64,000 bases of DNA, from positions 35,749 through 99,748 of the forward strand of contig NZ_VTZU01000017.1 of the NCBI RefSeq assembly GCF_008370685.1, written 5' to 3'. The translations under genes were made by a program, and so were the position numbers. The notes beneath the pieces are model-generated. The model worked only from the letters and a program-made list of their open reading frames with translations, was not told the origin of the DNA and made no database searches. Below are positions 1-9,500 of the stretch, one piece after another (the first letter of the stretch is position 1; every line of letters begins with the position of its first letter). This DNA comes from Aquimarina sp. RZ0. Lineage in GTDB: Bacteria > Bacteroidota > Bacteroidia > Flavobacteriales > Flavobacteriaceae.

Positions 1-1080
1 GAGAGACCAGTTATCCAGACAGTATTTAATGTTCCTTTTGAGAAAGTAATAGAATTAGATCCGGGAAAAGCAATCATTGTTAAAAAGAATGGAAGTACTT
101 CTATAAGTAAAATTATTGAACCGATAGAGCGAAAAGCGTGTTCTTTTGAGCGGATTTATTTTTCCAGAGGAAGCGATGCAGAGATTTATGAAGAAAGAAA
201 GAAATTAGGAAAACTCCTAATGCCACAGGTATTAAATGAAATTAATCATGATACGGTAAACACCGTTTTTTCTTTTATCCCGAATACTGCAGAAACTTCT
301 TTTTACGGGATGGTTGAAGCAGCTCAGGACGAACTCAATAAACAAAAGAATGAAACGATACTCTCAGAAAAAGATTCATTAACTGATGAGCGATTGACAG
401 AGATTTTATCAGTAAGGCTTCGGACAGAAAAATTAGCTATAAAAGATGCTAAACTTCGCACATTTATTACAGAAGATAGTAGTAGAGATGATCTGGTAGC
501 CCATGTATATGATGTTACCTATGGAGTAGTAAAACCAGAAGATAACCTTGTTATTATAGATGATAGTATTGTAAGAGGGACCACATTAAAGAAGAGTATT
601 ATTAAAATGCTTGATAGGCTAAAGCCTAAGAAGATTGTTGTGGTTTCTTCTGCGCCACAAATTAGATATCCGGATTGTTACGGGATTGATATGGCAAGAT
701 TAGAAGGATTAATAGCATTTAAAGCAGCGCTGGAGCTGCTCAAAGAAAATGGTAATTATGATCTTGTAGAGCAAGTATATGAGAAATGTAAAGCTCAAGA
801 AAATCTTGAAGATAAAGAAGTTCAGAATTTTGTAAAAGAGATTTATCAAGGGTTTGAAAATCAGGAAATAAGCGATAAGATAGCAGAGCTGCTTAGTGAC
901 GAAACAGTGAATGCTGAAGTTAAAATAGTATATCAAACAGTAGATAATTTGCATATAGCTTGCCCTAAAAATTTAGGAGATTGGTACTTTACAGGAGATT
1001 ACCCGACAGAAGGAGGTAACAGAGTAGTAAATAAGGCTTTTATAAATTTCTACGAAGGTAAAAACGAAAGAGCGTACTAA
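1..1080 (+). CDS. purF: Amidophosphoribosyltransferase, 3' part
   Basis: The reading frame is open from base 1, so the N-terminal glutaminase domain lies outside the window. What is visible is the phosphoribosyltransferase half: the PRPP-binding loop VIIDDSIVRGTT (bases about 550-585) is the type I PRTase signature, followed by IVVVSSAPQIRYPDCYGIDM, which is typical of PurF. The enzyme makes phosphoribosylamine from PRPP and glutamine, the first step of purine synthesis. The C-terminal part (about 720-1080) is longer and more divergent than in E. coli PurF and ends NFYEGKNERAY, as in other flavobacterial forms. A strong hairpin terminator lies 150 bp downstream. In related flavobacteria sodA commonly follows purF, but here 4.5 kb of mobile debris separates them. 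Confidence 0.93.
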   Translation, partial: ERPVIQTVFNVPFEKVIELDPGKAIIVKKNGSTSISKIIEPIERKACSFERIYFSRGSDAEIYEERKKLGKLLMPQVLNEINHDTVNTVFSFIPNTAETSFYGMVEAAQDELNKQKNETILSEKDSLTDERLTEILSVRLRTEKLAIKDAKLRTFITEDSSRDDLVAHVYDVTYGVVKPEDNLVIIDDSIVRGTTLKKSIIKMLDRLKPKKIVVVSSAPQIRYPDCYGIDMARLEGLIAFKAALELLKENGNYDLVEQVYEKCKAQENLEDKEVQNFVKEIYQGFENQEISDKIAELLSDETVNAEVKIVYQTVDNLHIACPKNLGDWYFTGDYPTEGGNRVVNKAFINFYEGKNERAY

Positions 1081-1231
1081 AAAAATAAAACCTTGTTGTT
1101 AAAATTAGTTAATTTGTGTATTTCAACAAATATTTAAGCTTTTCGTCTAAAACATTTTTCCACAATGAAATAACCTTATATATTAGCAGAGCCATAGCAT
1201 AAGTAGGTTAAGTTCATGGTAGATTTGGGGC

Positions 1232-1260
1232 AAAAAAAGGTGGATTTTCCACCTTTTTTT
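1232..1260 (+). terminator. Rho-independent terminator after purF
   Basis: A perfect 12-bp stem (aaaaaaaggtgg / ccaccttttttt) with a 5-base loop and a T run. It lies about 150 bp past the purF stop. The A/T-rich gap between could be a long 3' UTR or a small RNA; no ORF is present in it. Confidence 0.8.
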
Positions 1261-1506
1261 ATTTTACAATATGTCTAGTTTACATCAAAATAATTATAGA
1301 CAACTTTTCTTGAGTTTTCTATTTCCTAAAAAAGCGACTACCAAAAATTTAAACATATTTGATTGCTTTTCTTGGATCAAGACCAATTGCTGTGTTTGCA
1401 CAATTTTTTTTGTCAAATAATAAATATAATCGATCTCGGCTTTTCTATTTCCTAAAGAGACAGCATTAACTTATTCATATTTCTTTCTTTTCTTAAAACA
1501 GATATT

Positions 1507-1668
1507 ATACGATTTATAACTAAAAATTTCGCATATTCATCGTTTCTTTTTCCTTTCTACTTCGTTTAAAAAATAAACCGTAGCTATAGCTATGCTTGAT
1601 TTTTTTGTCTTGTATAAAGAAAAAATAATTCAATGAATTTATGCGAAATTTTTAGTTATAAATCGTAT
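1507..1668 (+). repeat. 162-bp inverted-repeat element, copy 1
   Basis: This element begins ATACGATTTATAACTAAAAA and ends with its inverse; in this copy the terminal repeats match over 28 bp, to TTTCGCAT. The centre holds the palindrome TAGCTATAGCTA. Other members are at 5197-5358, 20334-20496, 23351-23512, 32107-32268 and 54063-54090. This copy is in the same orientation as copy 4 and differs slightly from the three identical ones. It ends 12 bp before a degraded IS200/IS605 tnpA reading frame. It has no coding capacity, so it looks like a MITE or similar non-autonomous element. Confidence 0.9.
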
Positions 1669-1680
1669 TACCACGGTAAA

Positions 1681-1884
1681 AAGTTTGATAGCAGGGGAAG
1701 TTTTTCGACGTTGCCCGGAGGTGAAAAACAATTATGGGGAGGCGAATTTTAGGGCAAGGGGTATTTTGTTAATACAGTTGGTCGACATGGCACAGAACAA
1801 ATGATAGCAAAATATGTCAAAAATCAAGGGATTGAAGAAGAGTATAAGGTTTTGAAAAAAGATAATCAGCTAAAATTATTTTAA
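1681..1884 (+). pseudogene. IS200/IS605-type TnpA remnant (C-terminal part)
   Basis: The frame reads KFDSRGSF...LWGGEF*GKGYFVNTVGRHG...YVKNQG...LKLF and then stops. This is the C-terminal half of a Y1 (HUH) transposase: LWGGEFW, the YFV-TVG strand and the helix with the YVKNQ motif of IS200/IS605 TnpA. The Trp expected after LWGGEF is a TAG stop at 1750-1752, and the N-terminal half is missing. The stretch 1887-1907, just past the stop, can form an imperfect hairpin (CCT...GGGC / GCCC...AGG) of the kind found at IS200/IS605 right ends. The gene is inactive. Confidence 0.75.
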
Positions 1885-1945
1885 TGCCTAGTGGGCTTGC
1901 CCCGAGGATTATTTATTTGTGATTAAGTATTTGGAAAAGCAATGT

Positions 1946-3304
1946 TTATATTTTTCGTTGCTTTGTCTGTATCCTTTCTACTTTGGGATTTGTATCTATT
2001 AGCCTTTTTCTAGCCGTATTTTTACGTTTTTCTGTTTTTGCCGCATTTGATTTTGCTTCGAGTTTAATTAAATTTTTGTATTTGAAATCATTATTGAAAT
2101 CCTTAGCATCTGCACGATCGTAACGATTATTCCCAAATACAACAAGTGCTTCTCCGTATTTTCCTGTTTTTAATGAACTTCTTCTCTGCCCTTGGTGGTT
2201 TTCAATACTCCCAATTTTAATCATCATTTCATGATTTGGACCTTCTACAGATAAACCTCCAACATTCTTTTTCTTCAAACTATTGACGGCTCTTTGTGTT
2301 GACCATTGCCCTGTGTTACAGCTTTCTAAGGAGATTTTCCCTTTATATTGATAGTCTTGCTCATTAAGACCGTGTGATGTTAAAACTTCTATAACATTTT
2401 TCGCATCATGTGCGGCTTCTTTGTCGATAGGTATCCCGTCATCATTTATTTGAATAATAAATTCTTCAGAATTAGTCACCCATCCAATAAGATTTTCTAG
2501 TTTTTTACTGTAGTTAGTTGGGTTTGTCAAATTTTCAAGTGAAATAACAATATCTTTTTGAGCAAACCCTCTACTTTCATTAAATGATTTTTGAACCCCT
2601 AATGGTGCTAAGATTTTTTCCTCTATTGCTCCATCTCTTTCCGATAAAGCAATTTGTAGAATTTTTTTAGTTGGTACTGCTAAAAAATCATTATCGTTAT
2701 CAATTTCTGAGATATTGGAATAACAAGACTCAGAATCTGAGTCGTAATTTGGTATAGGATTTTGCTCTTCCCAAGCTTGTTTTTCTACTAAAATTCTTTT
2801 TCCTTTTTCCAATACTTTAAGCAAATCATCTTCGGTTACCGCCTTTATATTATCTACCTGAAACATAACTTCATTATTGGTCTCGGAGAAAAGGGAAATC
2901 CTTTTATTATGATCAAAGATAGCAGACTCGTCGCTTTTTAATCTTCGTTTACTTTTTTTCAGCTCTTTTATTGCTTCCTCTAAATCAGTAGTATTTAAAA
3001 ATTCAGTTGATTTTAACTTTGCAATGTTCTTTAATCCATTTTCTCGATTCTCAAATAGTCTGGTTATCGCTAACGATATAGTGTTTACAGCTTCGAGCAT
3101 TTCTGTGGCTTTGAGCTTATGTTCGGGTATAGCTTCGTTAACCTGAATAATAGCAGTGTTTGAATCTTTATATGACTTAATAACAGTATCTAATTTTGAT
3201 CGTGGAGTTAAACGCTGCTCTACGGATTCAATTTCTCTAACAATTTGATCAAAAATCTTTTTTAGAGAATCAAATGTACTTTGATTATGTTTTTCCTTTT
3301 CCAT
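1946..3304 (-). CDS. Coiled-coil protein with a possible cysteine-protease-like C-terminal region
   Basis: A 452-residue protein I do not recognise. Residues 1-180 are highly charged and heptad-like, predicting long coiled coils; there is no signal peptide or membrane segment. A short acidic linker (about 186-206, DSDSES) precedes a globular part (about 215-400), and the tail (415-452) is rich in Lys and Arg. In the globular part, KISLESCNTGQ (Cys329), a preceding SHG (His311) and the later LSVEGPN faintly recall the self-cleaving C80 protease domain of large toxins; this is a weak resemblance only. It is flanked by a TnpA remnant and a MITE, suggesting a horizontally acquired gene. It is intact, unlike its neighbours. 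Confidence 0.6.
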   Translation of the reverse strand: MEKEKHNQSTFDSLKKIFDQIVREIESVEQRLTPRSKLDTVIKSYKDSNTAIIQVNEAIPEHKLKATEMLEAVNTISLAITRLFENRENGLKNIAKLKSTEFLNTTDLEEAIKELKKSKRRLKSDESAIFDHNKRISLFSETNNEVMFQVDNIKAVTEDDLLKVLEKGKRILVEKQAWEEQNPIPNYDSDSESCYSNISEIDNDNDFLAVPTKKILQIALSERDGAIEEKILAPLGVQKSFNESRGFAQKDIVISLENLTNPTNYSKKLENLIGWVTNSEEFIIQINDDGIPIDKEAAHDAKNVIEVLTSHGLNEQDYQYKGKISLESCNTGQWSTQRAVNSLKKKNVGGLSVEGPNHEMMIKIGSIENHQGQRRSSLKTGKYGEALVVFGNNRYDRADAKDFNNDFKYKNLIKLEAKSNAAKTEKRKNTARKRLIDTNPKVERIQTKQRKI

Positions 3305-3322
3305 GATTATTCAATTTTAATA

Positions 3323-3563
3323 ACTCACCTTACGCAATCAAAGAAGCATTTTTATTCGTTTAAAAAAAAACTGTTGATAAGTGATGTTTTTCTTAATAAT
3401 TTTAACAATTTTAGCCGTTTTAATTACCAAACCTCTTCAATGAATATTTCGTTAGTTGAATAATTAAGATGATTAAATAAAAATAAATACTTGATATTCA
3501 TTTAATTAAATTGTTATTATCAATGCATCTTGATTTTAACATAGTATTATGCGTAAGGTGAGT
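3323..3563. mobile_element. MITE-like element with 14-bp inverted repeats and 5-bp target duplication
   Basis: The ends are perfect inverted repeats, ACTCACCTTACGCA and TGCGTAAGGTGAGT, and the element is 241 bp. The flanks TAATA (3318-3322) and TAATA (3564-3568) form an exact 5-bp direct repeat, as expected for a transposition target duplication. The interior is AT-rich with no transposase frame. It sits just upstream of the minus-strand coiled-coil gene and may carry or disrupt its promoter. The family of the autonomous partner is unknown; ends beginning with AC are seen in IS982-type elements, which is only a hint. Confidence 0.75.
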
Positions 3564-3890
3564 TAATAATTAAATACTTTGATATCAATATTGAAAAGTT
3601 ATTACTATCATACAGGCTTATCAAAAGTGCTTCTTCAAATATCTGCTAAAGGTAAGCATTCAGCTGAGACAGCAATATATGTAGCTACTTCTTGCAAAGT
3701 TTTTTTTTACAAATAATTCCAAATCTCTACCGAACTGATTCGATTTACCTTTGACATGATAATTTCACTGTAAATCGTCAAATAGAAAATCTTATCATAT
3801 GAAGTCAAATTTTCTAAAAATTACATGTTAAAACTTATTTGTATGCTACTATCTGTAATCATCAAAAGATCAAAATACTACAGGTTTAAT

Positions 3891-4283
3891 TTATGTACCC
3901 ATTTTGCGACCATTACGCTTTTTTGTTATTATTTTATTTGTAAGTCCCAAGTTTACTTTTGGGCGTTTTTCTTGTCTGCCTCTTGTTCTTTGTAGTTCTT
4001 GACTTTGTTGATAATCTACATGCAGTTTTCGTCTATCTTTTTCAAGTTTCTTATCTTTTTTCTCACTTTTTTTCTGTACGTTTTTAATTTTGGACTCTAC
4101 TTTTTCTTTTTCCTTTTTTGTTTTTTCTAGAATGTTACTGATTAAAGCGCCTGATCCTTTCCAAGTTGGACTTTACGCTACTGCAATAGCATCTCCATGA
4201 ATCTCAATTTGTTTATTTAAATCCCTTACCTATCTTCCTAAACTAATTTCTTTATCAATTTCGTTCCATCTTTCTCGTGCCAT
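3891..4283 (-). pseudogene. Broken lysine-rich protein gene
   Basis: Reading from an ATG at 4283 gives MARERWNEIDKEISLGR, then TAG, VRDLNKQIEIHGDAIAVA, then TAA, then an open Lys/Glu-rich helix (EKTKKEKEKVESKIKNVQKK...) ending NGRKMGT and TAA. All pieces share one frame of 131 codons, so this is a former gene of about 130 residues with two nonsense mutations. The charged helical middle and basic tail resemble accessory proteins of mobilization or plasmid systems, but I cannot name the family. It lies in the purF-sodA debris island. Confidence 0.55.
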
Positions 4284-4440
4284 AATTTCCTTTTTAAATT
4301 CTTAATGTAATTTATTGATATTTTTTTTGTATCGTTACGATATGAAGCGTTAGCACTATAAAGACCATTCAAATTACCATAATCCCTATATTACTGGTTC
4401 AGGTTAATGATATTTTAGCACTGTAATGAACATTATTTAT

Positions 4441-5134
4441 ATGCTTATCAGTACCAAGAAGTCGTTTTCAGCAAAAGAAGTCCAGCGTCAGTTAGGTTCA
4501 TAAGCGCTATGAACCTATCTGGGCGATGATCCACAAGCTAAGAAGTGCCATGGGACTTTGGGACGATGAAATATACATTAAAGGAAGAAATAGAACTGGA
4601 GGAATGTTTTTTGAGACAGTCTCTATAACAAGGGATAAATCTGAACCATTAAAACGTGTACGAGGAAGCCAGCGCCAAACCACCGTACTGGTAAGTGTGG
4701 AATCTAGAGATGCCGGAGAGAGCCATGATCCTAAAAAACATGGCAAGAAGAAAAAGGTAGGGTATATAAAAATGAAGGCCGTTGAATCTTTGAAAAAGGA
4801 ATGCATAACCCAGAAGGTTACAAAATCTGTAGAAAAGAACACAAAAATAGAAGCAGACAGATCTACCAGCTATATGGATTTAGAAAAAGACTCTGAAATG
4901 GAGTCCAAGGTCATCCCCAAAAAGGATGCTGTAAAGGTGTTGCCTATGGGTGCATACTGCTATAAGCAATGCCATAAGGTTGTTCTTATATGTACACCAT
5001 AGAAAATAGATGATGATTTTTTACAGAATTATCTCAATGAATTCTGTTATAGGTTCAACAGACGTTACTATAATGACCTCTTCGATAGGCTGATCTCATA
5101 TAGATGGAATTATCTTGGGAAACCTTACGGATAA
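4441..5134 (+). pseudogene. IS1595-family (ISXO2-like) transposase remnant
   Basis: The fragment FSAKEVQRQLG is followed, after a one-base shift near 4500, by KRYEPIWAMIHKLRSAMGLWDDEIYIKG and continues to 5002. A TAG stop there is read past in the same frame by DDFLQNYLNEFCYRFNRRYY...LFDRL. FSAKE-QRQLG, the AMIHKLRSAMG helix and the C-terminal NEFCYRFNRR motif are characteristic of the ISXO2-like DDE domain of IS1595 transposases. The N-terminal zinc-binding part is missing. The copy is dead by truncation, frameshift and stop codon. A 162-bp repeat begins 62 bp after its end. Confidence 0.85.
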
Positions 5135-5196
5135 GCATGTAACTTATTAATGAAAGTAAGATTTAGATCAATATTACAAGTTTTAAATATACTGTA

Positions 5197-5358
5197 ATAC
5201 GATTTGTGATTAAAAAATTCGTATAAATTCATTGAATTATTTTTTCTTTATGCAAGGCAAAAAAATCAAGCATAGCTATAGCTACGGTTTATTTTTTAAA
5301 CGAAGTAGAAAGGAAAAAGAAACGATGAATATGCGAAATTTTTAGTTATAAATCGTAT
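5197..5358 (-). repeat. 162-bp inverted-repeat element, copy 2
   Basis: This copy is inverted relative to copy 1. It starts ATACGATTTGTGATTAAAAA and ends AGTTATAAATCGTAT. It is identical over all 162 bases to copy 5 (32107-32268) and to the reverse complement of copy 4 (23351-23512), so the three spread recently or are kept identical by gene conversion. It sits between the ISXO2 remnant and the sodA terminator. Confidence 0.92.
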
Positions 5359-5465
5359 AAATCATAATTTTAATAACATTAGAATAAAAACTAATTAGTA
5401 CAACTATTAATAAAAGTTGTTTGCTCCAGATTTGGCTACAAATCAAAAAAAGTTTACATATTAAG

Positions 5466-5496
5466 AAAAAGCCACAAAACATTGTGGCTTTTTTTA
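5466..5496 (-). terminator. Terminator downstream of sodA
   Basis: The hairpin aaaaagccaca / tgtggcttttt has A and T tracts on both sides, so it could work in either direction. It is about 85 bp past the sodA stop on the minus strand. Confidence 0.7.
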
Positions 5497-5581
5497 TCGA
5501 TTACCTATCACTTTACAGGTTTAAAATAACGCATTCAAAGCGATAATTTTTATTCGAGTTATTTTTTAAAAAAGGATGGTA

Positions 5582-6190
5582 TTATTTACCTTGAGCATAT
5601 CTGGTAGAAACTTCATCCCAGTTAATTACATTAAAAAATGCATTTATATAATCAGGTCTTCGATTTTGGTAGTTCAGGTAATATGCATGTTCCCATACAT
5701 CTAATCCTAAAATAGGAGTTCCTCCACACCCAGTACCTGGCATTAATGGGTTGTCTTGATTAGGAGTAGAGCATACTTCTACTTTACCACCTTCCAGAAC
5801 ACATAACCAAGCCCATCCAGAACCAAATTGAGTAGCTGCTGCTTTAGAAAAAGCATCCTTAAATGCTTCAAAAGAGCCATAAGCATTCGTAATTGCATCT
5901 GCAAGCTCACCAGAAGGAGCTCCTCCTCCGTTAGGAGACATTATTTCCCAAAAAAGAGAATGATTATAATAACCACCTCCATTGTTTCTTACGGCACCAT
6001 TGGATTTGTCAAGATTAATAAGAATGTTTTCTATAGTTTTACCATCAAGATCAGTCCCTTCAATAGCTGCATTTAATTTACTGGTATACCCAGCATGATG
6101 CTTATCATGATGAATCTCCATAGTACGTGCATCTATATTGGGTTCTAACGCATCAAAAGCGTAGTTTAATTTTGGTAACTCAAATGACAT
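5582..6190 (-). CDS. sodA: Superoxide dismutase, Mn/Fe type
   Basis: This 202-residue cytoplasmic enzyme converts superoxide to peroxide and oxygen. The four metal ligands are all present: His27 (in EIHHDKHH), His77 (in YNHSLFW), Asp164 and His168 (in [10 protein letters not shown]). The [18 protein letters not shown] stretch has Gly where Fe-specific enzymes carry the active-site Gln, and the C-terminal half closely resembles B. subtilis SodA, so I favour a Mn or cambialistic enzyme. There is no signal peptide. It is monocistronic, with a near-consensus promoter upstream and a hairpin terminator downstream. Confidence 0.95.
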   Translation of the reverse strand: MSFELPKLNYAFDALEPNIDARTMEIHHDKHHAGYTSKLNAAIEGTDLDGKTIENILINLDKSNGAVRNNGGGYYNHSLFWEIMSPNGGGAPSGELADAITNAYGSFEAFKDAFSKAAATQFGSGWAWLCVLEGGKVEVCSTPNQDNPLMPGTGCGGTPILGLDVWEHAYYLNYQNRRPDYINAFFNVINWDEVSTRYAQGK

Positions 6191-6230
6191 AATTTGGATT
6201 TTTTTTAGTTAATACAAATAAAAATGAAAC

Positions 6231-6261
6231 CAAATTTAGGAATTAGAGTGATGAATAAAAA
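6231..6261 (-). promoter_or_regulatory. Candidate sodA promoter (Bacteroidota type)
   Basis: On the minus strand this reads TTTT, a 19-base spacer, then TAAATTTG, close to the Bacteroidota consensus TTTG-N19-TAnnTTTG. It ends about 40 bp before the sodA ATG. The rest of the divergent gap 6191-6584 shows no gene or clear structure. Confidence 0.4.
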
Positions 6262-6584
6262 TAAATATGTGTTTTAAATTGGTTAAACTGACAAAATAGA
6301 AAGAATAGCCTGTAAAAGGGCGTATAACTTCCGAAAATGCTAAAAACAAATTTATATTTAGATATCATTTTTACAAATTTGTTGTTCAAATTCTAAAAAG
6401 TAGATTAAAGACAAACTAATAATATTCAAAACTATTCCTGATCTAAAATTACCATTCAAATTTGCTCTTTTTATTTGAGTATTTTTAAAACAGAATTGAT
6501 ATAACGCCAAGATGGCGTAAAAGGTTAAACGCTTTTTATGATAGAAATGTACTGTTTTTAGTATTTTAGTAAAAAATAATAATA

Positions 6585-9500
6585 TTGACATCTCACAATG
6601 CCTTTACTGTTTATAATGCAGCAGCAGGTGCAGGAAAAACATATACACTCGTTAAAGAATACCTTACTACTTTATTAACAGGAAGTTTTAAAGAGAGTTA
6701 TAAAAATATTCTGGCAATAACCTTTACCAATAAGGCGGTAGCAGAAATGAAAACAAGAGTTTTGCAAAACCTTGTAGCAATTAGTGCGCCAGAAACTCCA
6801 CCAAAATATGAGTCGTTACTTCAGGATATCATGACTGATACTGGTTTAGATATGTTAGTTATAAAGAAGAAAGCGAATCAAGTTCTAAAAAGCATTTTAC
6901 ATAATTACGCAGGTTTTGATATCGTTACAATAGATACATTTACGCATAGAATTATAAGAACTTTTGCACATGATTTAGGGATTCCTATGAATTTTGAAAT
7001 AGAAATGGATACAGAATCTTTGATCGAAGAATCAGTAGATTCCTTGCTAGCAAAAGTAGGAGTAGATCCTGAGTTGACTAAGATAATTATTGATTTTGCT
7101 TTAAGCAAACTAGAAGATGATAAGAGTTGGGATATTACGACCGAACTGATCAAGATAGCAAGACTTTTATTTAGTGAGAATGATAGGGAACACCTTAATA
7201 AACTTTCTGAGAAAACCGGAGCGGATTTTGAAGAATTAAAAAAAGTAATATATGATAGAATTATTGCTACAAAAAATGATATTATTTCTAATGCAAAAAA
7301 TATTCTAAACGAGATAACCGCCAAAGATCTGGAATTTCGAGATTTTATGAGAGGGTCGATACCTGCTCATTTTAAGAAGCTGGCAGACGGAGAAAGTAAT
7401 GTAGATTTTAAGGCTGCATGGAAACAAAATATAGGAACAACTGATTTCTATAATAAAACCTTGGATCAAACCAAAAGAAGTGCAATTGACAGTATCAGAT
7501 CGCAAATTGAGGAAGCATTTTTATTGACAAAAAAGCAGGCATCCCAGCGTAAGTTGTTAGAAAATATTATCAATAACCTTACTCCATTATCTGTATTAAA
7601 TGCAATAAATAAAGAGCTTCAAAATAGTAAAAAGGAAAGGAATATTCTTTTGATATCAGAATTTAATAAAATTATTAGCGAAGCAATACAAGATCAGCCA
7701 GCTCCTTTTATATATGAACGGTTAGGTGAGCGCTACAGAGATTATTTTATTGATGAATTTCAGGACACATCAGAATTACAGTGGAACAACATGATTCCTC
7801 TAATAGATAATGCTATTGCTACAGAGACGCTAACAGGCAAAAGAGGTAAGCTTACTATTGTAGGAGATGCTAAACAGGCTATTTATAGATGGAGAGGAGG
7901 AAAAGCTGAGCAATTCATCAACCTCTCTTTAGATGAAAATCCATTTTCTGTTAAGGAAAAACAAGTTCTTAATTTACCAAAGAACTATAGAAGTTGTGAA
8001 GAAATCATTAAATTCAATAACAATTTGTTTACTTTTCTGTCCAATGATTTTAGTAATGAGCTGCATAAAAAATTATACTTGCTAGGTAATAACCAGGAAT
8101 ATAATACTAAAAAAGGAGGGTATATAAACTTGTCTTTTATAGAAGCAAAAAATATAGCTGAAGAAAATGAAATATATCCGGAAAGGGTATTTGAGACTAT
8201 TATTGAACTTCAGAAAAAAGGATATAAGCTCAATGCTATTTGTGTTCTAACCAGAAGGCAAAAAGAAGGAACTGCCATCGCAGATTTTCTTACAGAAAAA
8301 GGAGTCTCTATAATTTCGTCTGAAACCTTATTGCTTAAAAATGACCCGAGAGTAATTTTTGTTATTAATATGCTTACCTGGAATGCTTTTCCAGATAATT
8401 TTTTAGCCAAGACAAATGTTTTACATTTTATTGCAGAACGCTTTGCTATTGCAGAAAAACATGCTTTTCTTACAAAAATGGTATTTGCAGATAAAAGAAC
8501 ATTTTGGAGGGAGATTGCTTCTTTAGGTGTTGAATTTGATTTTCGTAGACTAGGTATAAAACCATTTTATGATTGCGTAGAATATATTATTAATAGTTTT
8601 AATCTTGCAGATTCATATCCGGCATATTTGCAATTCTTTCTGGATGCAGTTTTTGGATATACCCAAAAACATGCAGAAGGAGTCATTGGTTTCCTTTCCT
8701 ATTGGGAGCGTAAAAAAGATACACTGAGTATAATATCCCCAGAAGGAGAAGAGGCGATTAAGATAATGACAATACATAAGTCTAAAGGGCTTGAGTTTCC
8801 CTGCGTGATTTATCCATATGCTAATATTGATATTTATAGGGAAATAGAGCCTAAAACGTGGCTTCCTGTGTCAAAAGAAGATTTTCTTGATTTCGAAGAA
8901 GCATTCATTAATTATAACAAGGAGATTTCTGACTATGGAGAAGAGGCAAATAAAATTGTATTACAGCGCCAATCCCAGTTAGAATTGGATGCACTTAATC
9001 TATTATATGTAGTTTTGACCAGAGCAGAAGAGCAGCTGTATATTATTTCTAAAAAAGAAGTAACAAGTAAAGGAATAAGTAATCCTAATAAGTTCTCTGG
9101 AAAATTTATAAACTATCTAAAACATATAGGTATCTGGAATGATGATCAATGCACCTATGATTTTGGAAATATAGAAAAACCGGATACCGAGTCCATTATT
9201 GCGGAGTCTAAAACAAAAAAGATTGAACTTACCACATTTGATAATGCCAGTAAAATATTCAAAGTTCAGGTCGTGACTAATTCTGGTAAATTATGGGATA
9301 CCGCACAGAAATCGGCTATAGAAAAGGGGAATCTTATCCATGAACTGATGGCATCTATATATACCGATGAGGATTTGGATTCAGTAATAAAAAATGCCAT
9401 CGAAACAGGAATGATCAGTTATGCTGAAAAAGAAACTCTCTATGCTGAATTGAAAAAGCTGATGGATCATCCAAAACTCTCTACATTCTTTTCAAAAAAT

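Noticed and set aside
1090..1231. Small RNA gene between purF and its terminator
   Set aside because: The promoter-like TTG/TAATTTG spacing is off and no conserved structure is visible; kept only as a possible long 3' UTR.
1507..1884. 162-bp repeat plus IS200-type transposase as a REP/RAYT pair
   Set aside because: REP units are shorter with GTAG-type motifs, and other copies of the repeat have no Y1 transposase nearby; adjacency occurs once only.
4507..4842. 111-codon minus-strand frame
   Set aside because: Antisense shadow of the ISXO2-like transposase remnant.
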